Part shown: piece by piece, positions 47,551 to 60,781 of the stretch
Layout: each line of letters starts with the position of its first letter
Numbering within the stretch: the stretch's first letter is position 1
NCBI GenBank assembly: GCA_920105625.2
Contig: OV050030.1
Coordinates: 254,355,889 to 254,419,888, forward strand
Length of the DNA: 64,000 bases
Origin: Clusia tigrina
Taxonomy: Eukaryota; Arthropoda; Insecta; Diptera; Clusiidae
Direction of reading: 5' to 3'
The notes under the pieces: model-generated
The model's input: the letters and a program-made list of their open reading frames with translations, nothing else
Database searches by the model: none
Told to the model about the DNA's origin: nothing
Made by a program: the position numbers and the translations under genes

Positions 47551-50500
47551 AGATTTGAGAGATAGCTTAAATTGACAAGAGGCTCGAGTATTTAATTGTT
47601 ACCAAATTTCAAGGTTTTATGACGCTCCAGTAAAAAGTTACAAGCATTTGTATGTTGCAAACTTTGATAGGTGTAGGATGTACCGTATAGAAGTTAGGGC
47701 CAGTTGAAGTTTTATCAGTGTTTGATTTGGGACTCAAAGGTAGCATAGCTTTGGGCGATAGCTTAAATTGACAAGAGGCTCGAGTACTTAATTGTTACAA
47801 AATTTCAAGTTTTTCTGACGCTCCAGTAAAAAGTTACAAGCATTTGTATGTTGCAAACTTTGATAGGTGTGGGACGTACCGTATAGAAGTTAGGGCCATT
47901 TGAAGTTTTATCAGTGTTTGATTTGGGACTCAAGGGTAGCATAACTTTGAGCGATAGCTTAAATTGACAAGAGGCTCGAGTACTTAATTGTTACAAAATT
48001 TCAGGGTTTTATGACGCTCCAGTAAAAAGTTACAAGCATTTGTATGTTGCAAAGTTTAATAGGTGTGGGACGTACCGTATAGAAGTTAGGGCCATTTAAA
48101 ATTTTATCAGTGTTTGATTTGGGACTCAAGGGTAGCATAGCTTTGAGCGATAGCTTAAATTGACAAGAGGCTCGAGTACTTTATTGTTACAAAATTTCAA
48201 GGTTTAAGACGCTCCAGTAAAAAGTTACAAGCATTTGTATGTTGCAAACTTTGATAGGTGTAGGACGTACCGTATAGAAGTTAGGGCCATTTGAAGTTTT
48301 ATCAGTGTTTGATTTGGGACTCAAGGATAGCATAGCTTTGAGCGATAGCTTAAATTGACAAGAGGTTCGAGTACTTTATTGTTACAAAATTTCAAGGTTT
48401 TATGACGCTCCAGTAAAAAGTTACAAGCATTTGTATGTTGCAAACTTTGATAGATGTAGGACGTATCGTATAGAAGTTAGAGCCACTTGAAGTTTTATCA
48501 GTGTTTGATTTGGGACTCAAATGTAGCATAGCTTTGAGCGATAGCTTAAATTGACAAGAGGCTCCAGTACTTTATTGTTACAAAATTTCAAGGTTTTATG
48601 ACGCTCCAGTAAAACGTTACAAGCATTTGTATGTTGCAAAGTTTGATAGATGTAGGACGTATCGTATAGAAGTTAGAGCCATTTGAAGTTTTATCAGTGT
48701 TTGATTTGGGACTCAAATGTAGCATAGCTTTGAGCGATAGCTTAAATTGACAAGAGGCTCCAGTACTTTATTGTTACAAAATTTCAAGGTTTTATGACGC
48801 TCCAGTAAAACGTTACAAGCATTTGTATGTTGCAAACTTTGATAGGCGTAGGACGTACCGTATAGAAGTTAGAGCAATTTGAAGTTTTATCAGTGTTTGA
48901 TTTGGGACTCAAGGGTAGCATAGCTTTGAGCGATAGCTTAAGTTGACAAGAGGCTCGAGTACATAATTGTTACAAAATTTCAAGGTTTTATGACGCTCCA
49001 GTAAAAAGTTACAAGCATTTGTATGTTGCAAACTTTGATAGGTGTAGGACGTACCGTATAGAAGTTAGGGCCATTTGAAGTTTTATCAGTGTTTGATTTG
49101 GGACTCAAGGGTAGCATAGCTTTGAGCGATAGCTTAAATTGACAAGAGGCTCGAGTACTTAATTGTTACACAATTTCAAGGTTTTATGACGCTCCAGTAA
49201 AAAGTTACAAGCATTTGTATGTTGCAAACTTTGATAGGTGCAGGACGTACCGTATATAAGTTAGGGCCATTTGAAGTTTTATCAGTGTTTGATTTGGGAC
49301 TCAAGGGTAGCATAGATTTGAGCGATAGCTTAAATTGCCAAGAGGCTCGAGTACTTTATTGTTACAAAATTTCAAGGTTTTATGACGCTCCAGCAAAAAG
49401 TTACAAGCATTTGTATGTTGCAAACTTTGATAGGTGTAGGACGTACCGTATAGAAGTTAGGGCCATTTGAAGTTTTATCAGTGTTTGATTTGGGACTCAA
49501 GGGTAGCATAGCTTTGAGCGATAGCTTAAATTGACAAGAGGCTTAAGTACTTTATTGTTACAAAATTTCAAGGATTTATGACGCTCCAGTAAAAAGTTAC
49601 AAGCATTTGTATGTTGCAAACTTTGATAGGTGTAGGACGTACCGTATATAAGTTAGGGCCATTTGAAGTTTTATCAGTGTTTGATTTGGGACTCAAGGGT
49701 AGCATAGCTTTGAGCGATAGCTTAAATTGACAAGAGGCTCGAGTACTTAATTGTTACAAAATTTCAAGTTTTTCTGACGCTCCAGTAAAAAGTTACAAGC
49801 ATTTGTATGTTGCAAACTTTGATAGGTGTGGGACGTACCGTATAGAAGTTAGGGCCATTTGAAGTTTTATCAGTGTTTGATTTGGGACTCAAGGGTAGCA
49901 TAACTTTGAGCGATAGCTTAAATTGACAAGAGGCTCGAGTACTTAATTGTTACAAAATTTCAGGGTTTTATGACGCTCCAGTAAAAAGTTACAAGCATTT
50001 GTATGTTGCAAAGTTTAATAGGTGTGGGACGTACCGTATAGAAGTTAGGGCCATTTGAAATTTTATCAGTGTTTGATTTGGGACTCAAGGGTAGCATAGC
50101 TTTGAGCGATAGCTTAAATTGACAAGAGGCTCGAGTACTTTATTGTTACAAAATTTCAAGGTTTTATGACGCTCCAGTAAAAAGTTACAAGCATTTGTAT
50201 GTTGCAAACTTTGATAGGTGTAGGACGTACCGTATAGAAGTTAGGGCCCTTTGAAGTTTTATCAGCGTTTGATTTGGGACTCAAGGATAGCATAGCTTTG
50301 AGCGATAGCTTAAGTTGACAAGAGGTTCGAGTACTTTATTGTTAAAAAATTTCAAGGTTTTATGACGCTCCAGTAAAAAGTTACAAGCATTTGTATGTTG
50401 CAAACTATGATAGATGTAGGACGTATCGTATAGAAGTTAGAGCCATTTGAAGTTTTATCAGTGTTTGATTTGGGACTCAAATGTAGCATAGCTTTGAGCG

Positions 50501-51494
50501 ATAGCTTAAATTGACAAGAGGCTCCAGTACTTTATTGTTACAAAATTTCAAGGTTTTATGACGCTCCAGTAAAACGTTACAAGCATTTGTATGTTGCAAA
50601 CTTTGATAGGTGTAGGACGTACCGTATAGAAGTTAGAGCAATTTGAAGTTTTATCAGTGTTTGATTTGTGACTCAAGGGTAGCATAGCTTTGAGCGATAG
50701 CTTAAATTGACAAGAGGCTCGAGTACTTTATTGTTACAAAATTTCAAGGTTTTATGACGCTCCAGTAAAAAGTTACAAGCATTTGTATGTTGCAAACTTT
50801 GATAGGTGTAGGACGTACCGTATAGAAGTTAGGGCCATTTGAAGTTTTATCAGTGTTTGATTTGGGACTCAAGGATAGCATAGCTTTGAGCGATAGCTTA
50901 AATTGACAAGAGGTTCGAGTACTTTATTTTTACAAAATTTCAAGGTTTTATGTCCCTCCAGTAAAAAGTTACAAGCATTTGTATGTTGCAAACTTTGATA
51001 GATGTAGGACGTATCGTATAGAAGTTAGAGCCATTTGAAGTTTTATCAGTGTTTGATTTGGGACTCAAATGTAGCATAGCTTTGAGCGATAGCTTAAATT
51101 GACAAGAGGCTCCAGTACTTTATTGTTACAAAATTTCAAGGTTTTATGACGCTCCAGTAAAACGTTACAAGCATTTGTATGTTGCAAACTTTGATAGGTG
51201 TAGGACGTACCGTATAGAAGTTAGAGCAATTTGAAGTTTTATCAGTGTTTGATTTGGGACTCAAGGGTAGCATAGCTTTGAGCGATAGCTTAAGTTGACA
51301 AGAGGCTCGAGTACTTTATTGTTACAAAATTTCAAGGTTTTATGACGCTCCAGTAAAAAGTTACAAGCATTTGTATGTTGCAAACTTTGATAGGTGTAGG
51401 ACGTACCGTATATTAGTTAGGGCCATTTGAAGTTTTATTAGTGTTTGATTTGGGACTCAAGGGTAGCATAGCTTTGAGCGATAGCTTAAATTGA

Positions 51495-51681
51495 CAAGAG
51501 GCTCGAGTACTTAATTGATACAAAATTTCAAGGTTTCCAGTAAAAAGTTACAAGCATTTGTATGTTGGAAACTTTGATAGGTGTAGGACGTACCGTATAG
51601 AAGTTAAGGCCATTTGAAGTATTATCAGTGTTTGATTTGGGACTTAAGGGTAGCATAGCTTTGAGCGATAGCTTAAATTGA
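51495..51681 (+). repeat. 187-bp monomer
   Basis: GGTTTCCAG form with TATGTTGGAAAC. Equivalent to 28,805-28,991 and repeated at 53,045, 54,007 and 55,557. Confidence 0.88.
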
Positions 51682-51877
51682 CAAGAGGCTCGAGTTCTTA
51701 ATTGTTACACAATTTCAAGGTTTTATGACGCTCCAGTAAAAAGTTACAGGCATTTGTATGTTGCAAACTTTGATAGGTGTAGGATGTACCGTATATAAGT
51801 TAGGGCCATTTGAAGTTTTATCAGTGTTTGATTTGGGACTCAAGGGTAGCATAGCTTTGAGCGATAGCTTAAATTGT

Positions 51878-52064
51878 CAAGAGGCTCGAGTACTTAATTG
51901 TTACAAAATTTCAAGGTTTCCAGTAAAAAGTTACAAGCATTTGTATGTTGCAAACTTTGATAGGTGTAGGACGTACCGTATAGAAGTAAAGGCCATTTGA
52001 AGGTTTATCAGTGTTTGATTTGGGACTCAAGGGTAGCATAGCTTTGAGCGATAGCTTAAATTGA
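51878..52064 (+). repeat. 187-bp monomer
   Basis: GGTTTCCAG form preceded by AATTGTCAAG. Equivalent to 29,188-29,374 and repeated at 53,428, 54,390 and 55,940. The TGA-to-TGT change at its left edge removes a stop and creates the short plus-strand frames seen here. Confidence 0.88.
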
Positions 52065-53044
52065 CAAGAGGCTCGAGTTCTTAATTGTTACACAATTTCA
52101 AGGTTTTATGACGCTCCAGTAAAAAGTTACAAGCATTTGTATGTTGCAAACTTTGATAGGTGTAGGACGTACCCTATAAAAGTGAGGGCCATTTGAAGTT
52201 TTATCAGTGTTTGATTTGGGACTCAAGGATAGCATAGCTTTGAGCGATAGCTTAAATTGACAAGAGGTTCGAGTACTTTATTTTTACAAAATTTCAAGGT
52301 TTTATGTCCCTCCAGTAAAAAGTTACAAGCATTTGTATGTTGCAAACTTTGATAGATGTAGGACGTATCGTATAGAAGTTAGAGCCATTTGAAGTTTTAT
52401 CAGTGTTTGATTTGGGACTCAAATGTAGCATAGCTTTGAGCGATAGCTTAAATTGACAAGAGGCTCCAGTACTTTATTGTTACAAAATTTCAAGGTTTTA
52501 TGACGCTCCAGTAAAACGTTACAAGCATTTGTATGTTGTAAACTTTGATAGGTGTAGGACGTACCGTATAGAAGTTAGAGCAATTTGAAGTTTTATCAGT
52601 GTTTGATTTGGGACTCAAGGGTAGCATAGCTTTGAGCGATAGCTTAAGTTGACAAGAGGCTCGAGTACTTTATTGTTACAAAATTTCAAGGTTTTATGAC
52701 GCTCCAGTAAAAAGTTACAAGCATTTGTATGTTGCAAACTTTGATAGGTGTAGGACGTACCGTATAGAAGTTAGGGCCATTTGAAGTTTTATCAGTGTTT
52801 GATTTGGGACTCAAGGGTAGCATAGCTTTGAGCGATAGCTTAAATTGACAAGAGGCTCGAGTACTTAATTGTTACACAATTTCAAGGTTTTATGACGCTC
52901 CAGTAAAAAGTTACAAGCATTTGTATGTTGCAAACTTTGATAGGTGTAGGACGTACCGTATATAAGTTAGAGCCATTTGAAGTTTTATCAGTGTTTGATT
53001 TGGGACTCAAGGGTAGCATAGCTTTGAGCGATAGCTTAAATTGA

Positions 53045-53231
53045 CAAGAGGCTCGAGTACTTAATTGTTACAAAATTTCAAGGTTTCCAGTAAAAAGTTA
53101 CAAGCATTTGTATGTTGGAAACTTTGATAGGTGTAGGACGTACCGTATCGAAGTTAAGGCCATTTGAAGTATTATCAGTGTTTGATTTGGGACTTAAGGG
53201 TAGCATAGCTTTGAGCGATAGCTTAAATTGA
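53045..53231 (+). repeat. 187-bp monomer
   Basis: GGTTTCCAG form with TATGTTGGAAAC, second sub-unit of the 2,512-bp unit. It carries GTATCGAAG instead of GTATAGAAG, a change shared with 55,557-55,743. Confidence 0.88.
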
Positions 53232-53427
53232 CAAGAGGCTCGAGTTCTTAATTGTTACACAATTTCAAGGTTTTATGACGCTCCAGTAAAAAGTTACAGG
53301 CATTTGTATGTTGCAAACTTTGATAGGTGTAGGACGTACCGTATATAAGTTAGGGCCATTTGAAGTTTTATCAGTGTTTGATTTGGGACTCCAGGGTAGC
53401 ATAGCTTTGAGCGATAGCTTAAATTGT

Positions 53428-53614
53428 CAAGAGGCTCGAGTACTTAATTGTTACAAAATTTCAAGGTTTCCAGTAAAAAGTTACAAGCATTTGTATGTTG
53501 CAAACTTTGATAGGTGTAGGACGTACCGTATAGAAGTTAGGGCCATTTGAAGTTTTATCAGTGTTTGATTTGGGACTCAAGGGTAGCATAGCTTTGAGCG
53601 ATAGCTTAAATTGA
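53428..53614 (+). repeat. 187-bp monomer
   Basis: GGTTTCCAG form after AATTGTCAAG. It is followed by a CTTAAG monomer, unlike its counterpart at 55,940, which marks the edge of the duplication. Confidence 0.88.
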
Positions 53615-54006
53615 CAAGAGGCTTAAGTACTTTATTGTTACAAAATTTCAAGGATTTATGACGCTCCAGTAAAAAGTTACAAGCATTTGTATGTTGCAAA
53701 CTTTGATAGGTGTAGGACGTACCGTATATAAGTTAGGGCCATTTGAAGTTTTATCAGTGTTTGATTTGGGACTCAAGGGTAGCATAGCTTTGAGCGATAG
53801 CTTAAATTGTCAAGAGGCTCGAGTACTTAATTGTTACAAAATTTCAAGGTTTTATGACGCTCCAGTAAAAAGTTACAAGCATTTGTATGTTGCAAACTTT
53901 GATAGGTGTAGGACGTACCGTATATAAGTTAGGGCCATTTGAAGTTTTATTAGTGTTTGATTTGGGACTCAAGGGTAGCATAGCTTTGAGCGATAGCTTA
54001 AATTGA

Positions 54007-54193
54007 CAAGAGGCTCGAGTACTTAATTGTTACAAAATTTCAAGGTTTCCAGTAAAAAGTTACAAGCATTTGTATGTTGGAAACTTTGATAGGTGTAGGA
54101 CGTACCGTATAGAAGTTAAGGCCATTTGAAGTATTATCAGTGTTTGATTTGGGACTTAAGGGTAGCATAGCTTTGAGCGATAGCTTAAATTGA
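54007..54193 (+). repeat. 187-bp monomer
   Basis: Copy of 51,495-51,681 at exactly 2,512 bp. Confidence 0.88.
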
Positions 54194-54389
54194 CAAGAGG
54201 CTCGAGTTCTTAATTGTTACACAATTTCAAGGTTTTATGACGCTCCAGTAAAAAGTTACAGGCATTTGTATGTTGCAAACTTTGATAGGTGTAGGATGTA
54301 CCGTATATAAGTTAGGGCCATTTGAAGTTTTATCAGTGTTTGATTTGGGACTCAAGGGTAGCATAGCTTTGAGCGATAGCTTAAATTGT

Positions 54390-54576
54390 CAAGAGGCTCG
54401 AGTACTTAATTGTTACAAAATTTCAAGGTTTCCAGTAAAAAGTTACAAGCATTTGTATGTTGCAAACTTTGATAGGTGTAGGACGTACCGTATAGAAGTT
54501 AAGGCCATTTGAAGGTTTATCAGTGTTTGATTTGGGACTCAAGGGTAGCATAGCTTTGAGCGATAGCTTAAATTGA
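54390..54576 (+). repeat. 187-bp monomer
   Basis: Copy of 51,878-52,064 at exactly 2,512 bp. Confidence 0.88.
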
Positions 54577-55556
54577 CAAGAGGCTCGAGTTCTTAATTGT
54601 TACACAATTTCAAGGTTTTATGACGCTCCAGTAAAAAGTTACAAGCATTTGTATGTTGCAAACTTTGATAGGTGTAGGACGTACCCTATAAAAGTGAGGG
54701 CCATTTGAAGTTTTATCAGTGTTTGATTTGGGACTCAAGGATAGCATAGCTTTGAGCGATAGCTTAAATTGACAAGAGGTTCGAGTACTTTATTTTTACA
54801 AAATTTCAAGGTTTTATGTCCCTCCAGTAAAAAGTTACAAGCATTTGTATGTTGCAAACTTTGATAGATGTAGGACGTATCGTATAGAAGTTAGAGCCAT
54901 TTGAAGTTTTATCAGTGTTTGATTTGGGACTCAAATGTAGCATAGCTTTGAGCGATAGCTTAAATTGACAAGAGGCTCCAGTACTTTATTGTTACAAAAT
55001 TTCAAGGTTTTATGACGCTCCAGTAAAACGTTACAAGCATTTGTATGTTGTAAACTTTGATAGGTGTAGGACGTACCGTATAGAAGTTAGAGCAATTTGA
55101 AGTTTTATCAGTGTTTGATTTGGGACTCAAGGGTAGCATAGCTTTGAGCGATAGCTTAAGTTGACAAGAGGCTCGAGTACTTTATTGTTACAAAATTTCA
55201 AGGTTTTATGACGCTCCAGTAAAAAGTTACAAGCATTTGTATGTTGCAAACTTTGATAGGTGTAGGACGTACCGTATAGAAGTTAGGGCCATTTGAAGTT
55301 TTATCAGTGTTTGATTTGGGACTCAAGGGTAGCATAGCTTTGAGCGATAGCTTAAATTGACAAGAGGCTCGAGTACTTAATTGTTACACAATTTCAAGGT
55401 TTTATGACGCTCCAGTAAAAAGTTACAAGCATTTGTATGTTGCAAACTTTGATAGGTGTAGGACGTACCGTATATAAGTTAGGGCCATTTGAAGTTTTAT
55501 CAGTGTTTGATTTGGGACTCAAGGGTAGCATAGCTTTGAGCGATAGCTTAAATTGA

Positions 55557-55743
55557 CAAGAGGCTCGAGTACTTAATTGTTACAAAATTTCAAGGTTTCC
55601 AGTAAAAAGTTACAAGCATTTGTATGTTGGAAACTTTGATAGGTGTAGGACGTACCGTATCGAAGTTAAGGCCGTTTGAAGTATTATCAGTGTTTGATTT
55701 GGGACTTAAGGGTAGCATAGCTTTGAGCGATAGCTTAAATTGA
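55557..55743 (+). repeat. 187-bp monomer
   Basis: Copy of 53,045-53,231 at exactly 2,512 bp, with an additional change in GGCCGTTTG. Confidence 0.88.
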
Positions 55744-55939
55744 CAAGAGGCTCGAGTTCTTAATTGTTACACAATTTCAAGGTTTTATGACGCTCCAGTA
55801 AAAAGTTACAGGCATTTGTATGTTGCAAACTTTGATAGGTGTAGGACGTACCGTATATAAGTTAGGGCCATTTGAAGTTTTATCAGTGTTTGATTTGGGA
55901 CTCCAGGGTAGCATAGCTTTGAGCGATAGCTTAAATTGT

Positions 55940-56126
55940 CAAGAGGCTCGAGTACTTAATTGTTACAAAATTTCAAGGTTTCCAGTAAAAAGTTACAAGC
56001 ATTTGTATGTTGCAAACTTTGATAGGTGTAGGACGTACCGTATAGAAGTTAAGGCCATTTGAAGTTTTATCAGTGTTTGATTTGGGACTCAAGGGTAGCA
56101 TAGCTTTGAGCGATAGCTTAAATTGA
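55940..56126 (+). repeat. 187-bp monomer
   Basis: Copy of 53,428-53,614 in its first part. After about 56,050 it follows the first super-repeat (GTTAAGGCC, then GAGTTCTTAATTG). Confidence 0.86.
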
Positions 56127-56714
56127 CAAGAGGCTCGAGTTCTTAATTGTTACACAATTTCAAGGTTTTATGACGCTCCAGTAAAAAGTTACAAGCATTT
56201 GTATGTTGCAAACTTTGATAGGTGTAGGACGTACCCTATAAAAGTGAGGGCCATTTGAAGTTTTATCAGTGTTTGCTTTGGGACTCAAGGGTAGTATAGC
56301 TTTGAGCGATACCTTAAATTGACAAGAGGCTCGAGTACTTTATTGTTACAAAATTTCAAGGTTTTATGACGCCCCAGTAAAAAGTTACAAGCATTTGTAT
56401 GTTGCAAACTTTGATAGGTGTAGGACGTACCCTATAAAAGTGAGGGCCATTTGAAGTTTTATCAGTGTTTGATTTGGGACTCAAGGGTAGCATAGCTTTG
56501 AGCGATAGCTTAAATTGACAAGAGGCTCGAGTACTTAATTGTTACAAAATTTCAAGGTTTTATGACGCTCGAGTAAAAAGTTACAAGCATTTGTATTTTG
56601 CAAACTGTGATAGGTGTAGGACGTACCGTATAGAAGTTAGAGCCATTTGAAGTTTTAGCAGTGTTTGATTTGGGACTCAAGGATAGCATAGCTTTGAGTG
56701 ATAACTTAAATTGA

Positions 56715-56897
56715 CAAGAGGTTCGAGTACTTTATTGTTACAAAATTTCAAGGTTTTCTGACGCTCCAGTAAAAAGTTACAAGCATTTGTATGTTGCAAA
56801 CTTTGATAGGTGTAGGACGTTCGAGCCATTTGAAGTTTTATCAGTGTTTGATTTGGGACTAAAGGGTAGCATAGCTTTGAGCGATAGCTTAAATTGA
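56715..56897 (+). repeat. 183-bp monomer (13-bp deletion)
   Basis: Same collapsed GGACGTTCGAGCC as 30,551-30,733. The TTTTCTGACG change nearby is private to this copy and the one at 59,629. Confidence 0.9.
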
Positions 56898-57680
56898 CAA
56901 GAGGCTCGAGTACTTTATTGTTACAAAATTTCAAGGTTTTATGACGCTCCAGTAAAACGTTATAAGCATTTGTATGTTGCAAACTTTGATAGGTGTAGGA
57001 CGTACCGTATAGAAGTTAGGGCCATTTGAAGTTTATCAGTGTTTGATTTGGGACTCAAGGGTAGCATAGCTTTGACCGATAGCTTAAATTGACAAGAGGC
57101 TCGAGTACTTAATTGTTACAAAATTTCAAGGTTTTATGACGCACCAGTAAAAAGTTACAAGCATTTGTATGTTGCAAACTTTGATAGGTGTAGGACGTAC
57201 CGTATAGAAGTTAGAGCAATTTGAAGTTTAATCAGTGTTTGATTTGCGTCTCAAGGGTAGCATAGCTTTGAGCGATAGCTTAAATTGACAAGAGGCTCGA
57301 GTACTTTATTGTTACAAAATTTCAAGGTTTTATGACGCTCCAGTAAAAAGTTACAAGCATTTGTATGTTGCAAACTTTGATAGGTGTAGGACGTACCATA
57401 TAGAAGTTAGGGCCATTTGAAGTTTTATCAGTGTCTGATTTGGGACTCAAGGGTAGCATAGCTTTGAGCGATAGCTTAAATTGACAAGAGGGTCGAGTAC
57501 TTAATTGTTACACAATTTCAAGGTTTTATGACGCTCCAGTAAAAAGTTACAAGCATTTGTATGTTGCAAACTTTGATAGGTGTAGGACGTACCGTATATA
57601 AGTTAGGGCCATTTGAAGTTTTATCAGTGTTTGATTCGGGACTCAAGGGTAGCATAGCTTTGAGCGATAGCTTAAATTGA

Positions 57681-57867
57681 CAAGAGGCTCGAGTACTTAA
57701 TTGTTACAAAATTTCAAGGTTTCCAGTAAAAAGTTACAAGCATTTGTATGTTGCAAACTTTGATAGGTGTAGAACGTACCGTATAGAATTTAGGGCCATT
57801 TGAAGTTTTATCAGTGTTTGATTTGGGACTCAAGGGTAGCATAGCTTTGACCGATTGCTTAAATTGA
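57681..57867 (+). repeat. 187-bp monomer at subfamily switch
   Basis: Counterpart of 31,517-31,703: subfamily 1 at its left end and subfamily 2 from about 57,770. Confidence 0.88.
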
Positions 57868-59628
57868 CAAGAGGCTCGAGTACTTTATTGTTACAAATTT
57901 CAAGGTTTTATGACGCTCCAGTAAAAAGTTACAAGCATTTGTATGTTGCAAACTTTGATAAGTGTAGAACATACAGTATAGAAGTTAGGGCCATTTAAAG
58001 TTTTATCAGTGTTTGACTTGGGACTTAAGGGTAGCATAGCTTTGAGCGATAGCTTAAATTGACAAGAGGCTCGAGTAATTTATTGTTACAAAATTTCAAG
58101 GTTTTATTACGCTCCAGTAAAAAGTTACAAGCATTTGTATGTTGCAAACTTTGATAGGTGTAGGACGTACCATATAGAATTTAGGGCCATTTGAAGTTTT
58201 ATCAGTGTTTGATTTGGGACTCAAGGGTAGCATAGCTTTGACCGATAGCTTAAATTGACAAGAGGCTCGAGTACTTTATTGTTACAAAATTTCAAGGTTT
58301 TATTATGCTCCAGTAAAAAGTTACAAGCATTTGTATGTTGCAAACTTTGATAGGTGTAGAACGTACAGTATAGAAGTTAGGGCCATTTAAAGTTTTATCA
58401 GTGTTTGACTTGGGACTCAAGGGTAGCATAGCTTTGAGCGATAGCTTAAATTGACAAGAGGCTCGAGTACTTTATTGTTACAAAATTTCAAGGTTTTATG
58501 ACGCTCCAGTAAAAAGTTATAGGCATTTGTATGTTGCAAACTTTGATAGGTGTAGAACGTACCGTATAGAATTTAGGGCCATTTGAAGTTTTATCAGTGT
58601 TTGATTTGGGATTCAAGGGTAGCATAGCTTTGACCGATAGCTTAAATTGACAAGAGGCTCGAGTACTTTATTGTTACAAATTTCAAGGTTTTATGACGCT
58701 CCAGTAAAAAGTTACAAGCATTTGTATGTTGCAAACTTTGATAGGTGTAGAACGTACAGTATAGAAGTTAGGGCCATTTAAAGTTTTATCAGTGTTTGAT
58801 TTGGGACTCAAGGGTAGCATAGCTTTGAGCGATAGCTTAAATTGACCAGAGGCTCGAGTACTTTATTGTTACAAAATTTCAAGATTTTATGAAGCTCCAG
58901 TAAAAAGTTACAAGCATTTGTATGTTGCAACCTTTGATAGGTGGAGGACGTACCGTATAGAAGTTATGGCAATTTGAAGTTTTATCAGTGTTTGAGTTGG
59001 GACTCAAGGGTAGCATAGCTTTGAGCGATAGCTTAAATTGACAAGAGGCTCGAGTACTTTATTGTTACAAAATTTCAAGGTTTTATTACGCTCCAGTAAA
59101 AAGTTACAAGCATTTGTATGTTGCAAACTTTGATAGGTGTAGAACGTACCGTATAGAATTTAGGGCCATTTGAAGTTTTATCAGTGTTTGATTTGGGACT
59201 CAAGGGTAGCATAGCTTTGACCGATAGCTTAAATTGACAAGAGGCTCGAGTACTTTATTGTTACAAATTTCAAGGTTTTATGACGCTCCAGTGAAAAGTT
59301 ACAAGCATTTGTATGTTGCAAACTTTGATAGGTGTAGGACGTACCCTATAAAAGTGAGGGCCATTTGAAGTTTTATCAGTGTTTGATTTGGGACTCAAGG
59401 GTAGCATAGCTTTGAGCGATAGCTTAAATTGACAAGAGGCTCGAGTACTTAATTGTTACAAAATTTCAAGGTTTTATGACGCTCGAGTAAAAAGTTACAA
59501 GCATTTGTATTTTGCAAACTGTGATAGGTGTAGGACGTACCGTATAGAAGTTAGAGCCATTTGAAGTTTTAGCAGTGTTTGATTTGGGACTCAAGGATAG
59601 CATAGCTTTGAGTGATAACTTAAATTGA

Positions 59629-59811
59629 CAAGAGGTTCGAGTACTTTATTGTTACAAAATTTCAAGGTTTTCTGACGCTCCAGTAAAAAGTTACAAGCAT
59701 TTGTATGTTGCAAACTTTGATAGGTGTAGGACGTTCGAGCCATTTGAAGTTTTATCAGTGTTTGATTTGGGACTAAAGGGTAGCATAGCTTTGAGCGATA
59801 GCTTAAATTGA
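59629..59811 (+). repeat. 183-bp monomer (13-bp deletion)
   Basis: Exact counterpart of 56,715-56,897 at 2,914 bp. Confidence 0.9.
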
Positions 59812-60594
59812 CAAGAGGCTCGAGTACTTTATTGTTACAAAATTTCAAGGTTTTATGACGCTCCAGTAAAACGTTATAAGCATTTGTATGTTGCAAACTT
59901 TGATAGGTGTAGGACGTACCGTATAGAAGTTAGGGCCATTTGAAGTTTATCAGTGTTTGATTTGGGACTCAAGGGTAGCATAGCTTTGACCGATAGCTTA
60001 AATTGACAAGAGGCTCGAGTACTTAATTGTTACAAAATTTCAAGGTTTTATGACGCACCAGTAAAAAGTTACAAGCATTTGTATGTTGCAAACTTTGATA
60101 GGTGTAGGACGTACCGTATAGAAGTTAGAGCAATTTGAAGTTTAATCAGTGTTTGATTTGCGTCTCAAGGGTAGCATAGCTTTGAGCGATAGCTTAAATT
60201 GACAAGAGGCTCGAGTACTTTATTGTTACAAAATTTCAAGGTTTTATGACGCTCCAGTAAAAAGTTACAAGCATTTGTATGTTGCAAACTTTGATAGGTG
60301 TAGGACGTACCATATAGAAGTTAGGGCCATTTGAAGTTTTATCAGTGTCTGATTTGGGACTCAAGGGTAGCATAGCTTTGAGCGATAGCTTAAATTGACA
60401 AGAGGGTCGAGTACTTAATTGTTACACAATTTCAAGGTTTTATGACGCTCCAGTAAAAAGTTACAAGCATTTGTATGTTGCAAACTTTGATAGGTGTAGG
60501 ACGTACCGTATATAAGTTAGGGCCATTTGAAGTTTTATCAGTGTTTGATTCGGGACTCAAGGGTAGCATAGCTTTGAGCGATAGCTTAAATTGA

Positions 60595-60781
60595 CAAGAG
60601 GCTCGAGTACTTAATTGTTACAAAATTTCAAGGTTTCCAGTAAAAAGTTACAAGCATTTGTATGTTGCAAACTTTGATAGGTGTAGAACGTACCGTATAG
60701 AATTTAGGGCCATTTGAAGTTTTATCAGTGTTTGATTTGGGACTCAAGGGTAGCATAGCTTTGACCGATTGCTTAAATTGA
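60595..60781 (+). repeat. 187-bp monomer at subfamily switch
   Basis: Exact counterpart of 57,681-57,867 at 2,914 bp, with the switch near 60,685. Confidence 0.88.

Larger units (their letters stand above)
51431..53942 (+). repeat. 13-monomer unit (2,512 bp), copy 1
   Basis: Bounded by AGTTTTATTAGTG at 51,431 and 53,943. It includes four 187-bp monomers, and 13 x 196 less 4 x 9 gives 2,512. Internally it is two related sub-units of 1,550 and 962 bp, each starting at a monomer with GTTACAGGCATTTG. The first super-repeat has only one such sub-unit (around 28,805-29,374). Confidence 0.88.
53943..56050 (+). repeat. 13-monomer unit, copy 2, truncated
   Basis: Matches copy 1 at a 2,512-bp offset, with the same private features (for example the GGACTCCAGGGTAGC at 53,389 and 55,901), up to about 56,050. 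There it leaves copy 1 and rejoins the order seen after 29,290 in the first super-repeat. Confidence 0.86.
56431..59344 (+). repeat. 15-monomer unit (2,914 bp), copy 1
   Basis: Begins at CCTATAAAAGTGAGG directly after GGACGTAC and ends at the next such junction. It contains the 183-bp monomer (56,715), the 187-bp subfamily-switch monomer (57,681) and several 195-bp monomers. The length equals 15 x 196 - 26, which those deletions explain (13 + 9 + 4). The unit spans both subfamilies. Confidence 0.92.
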
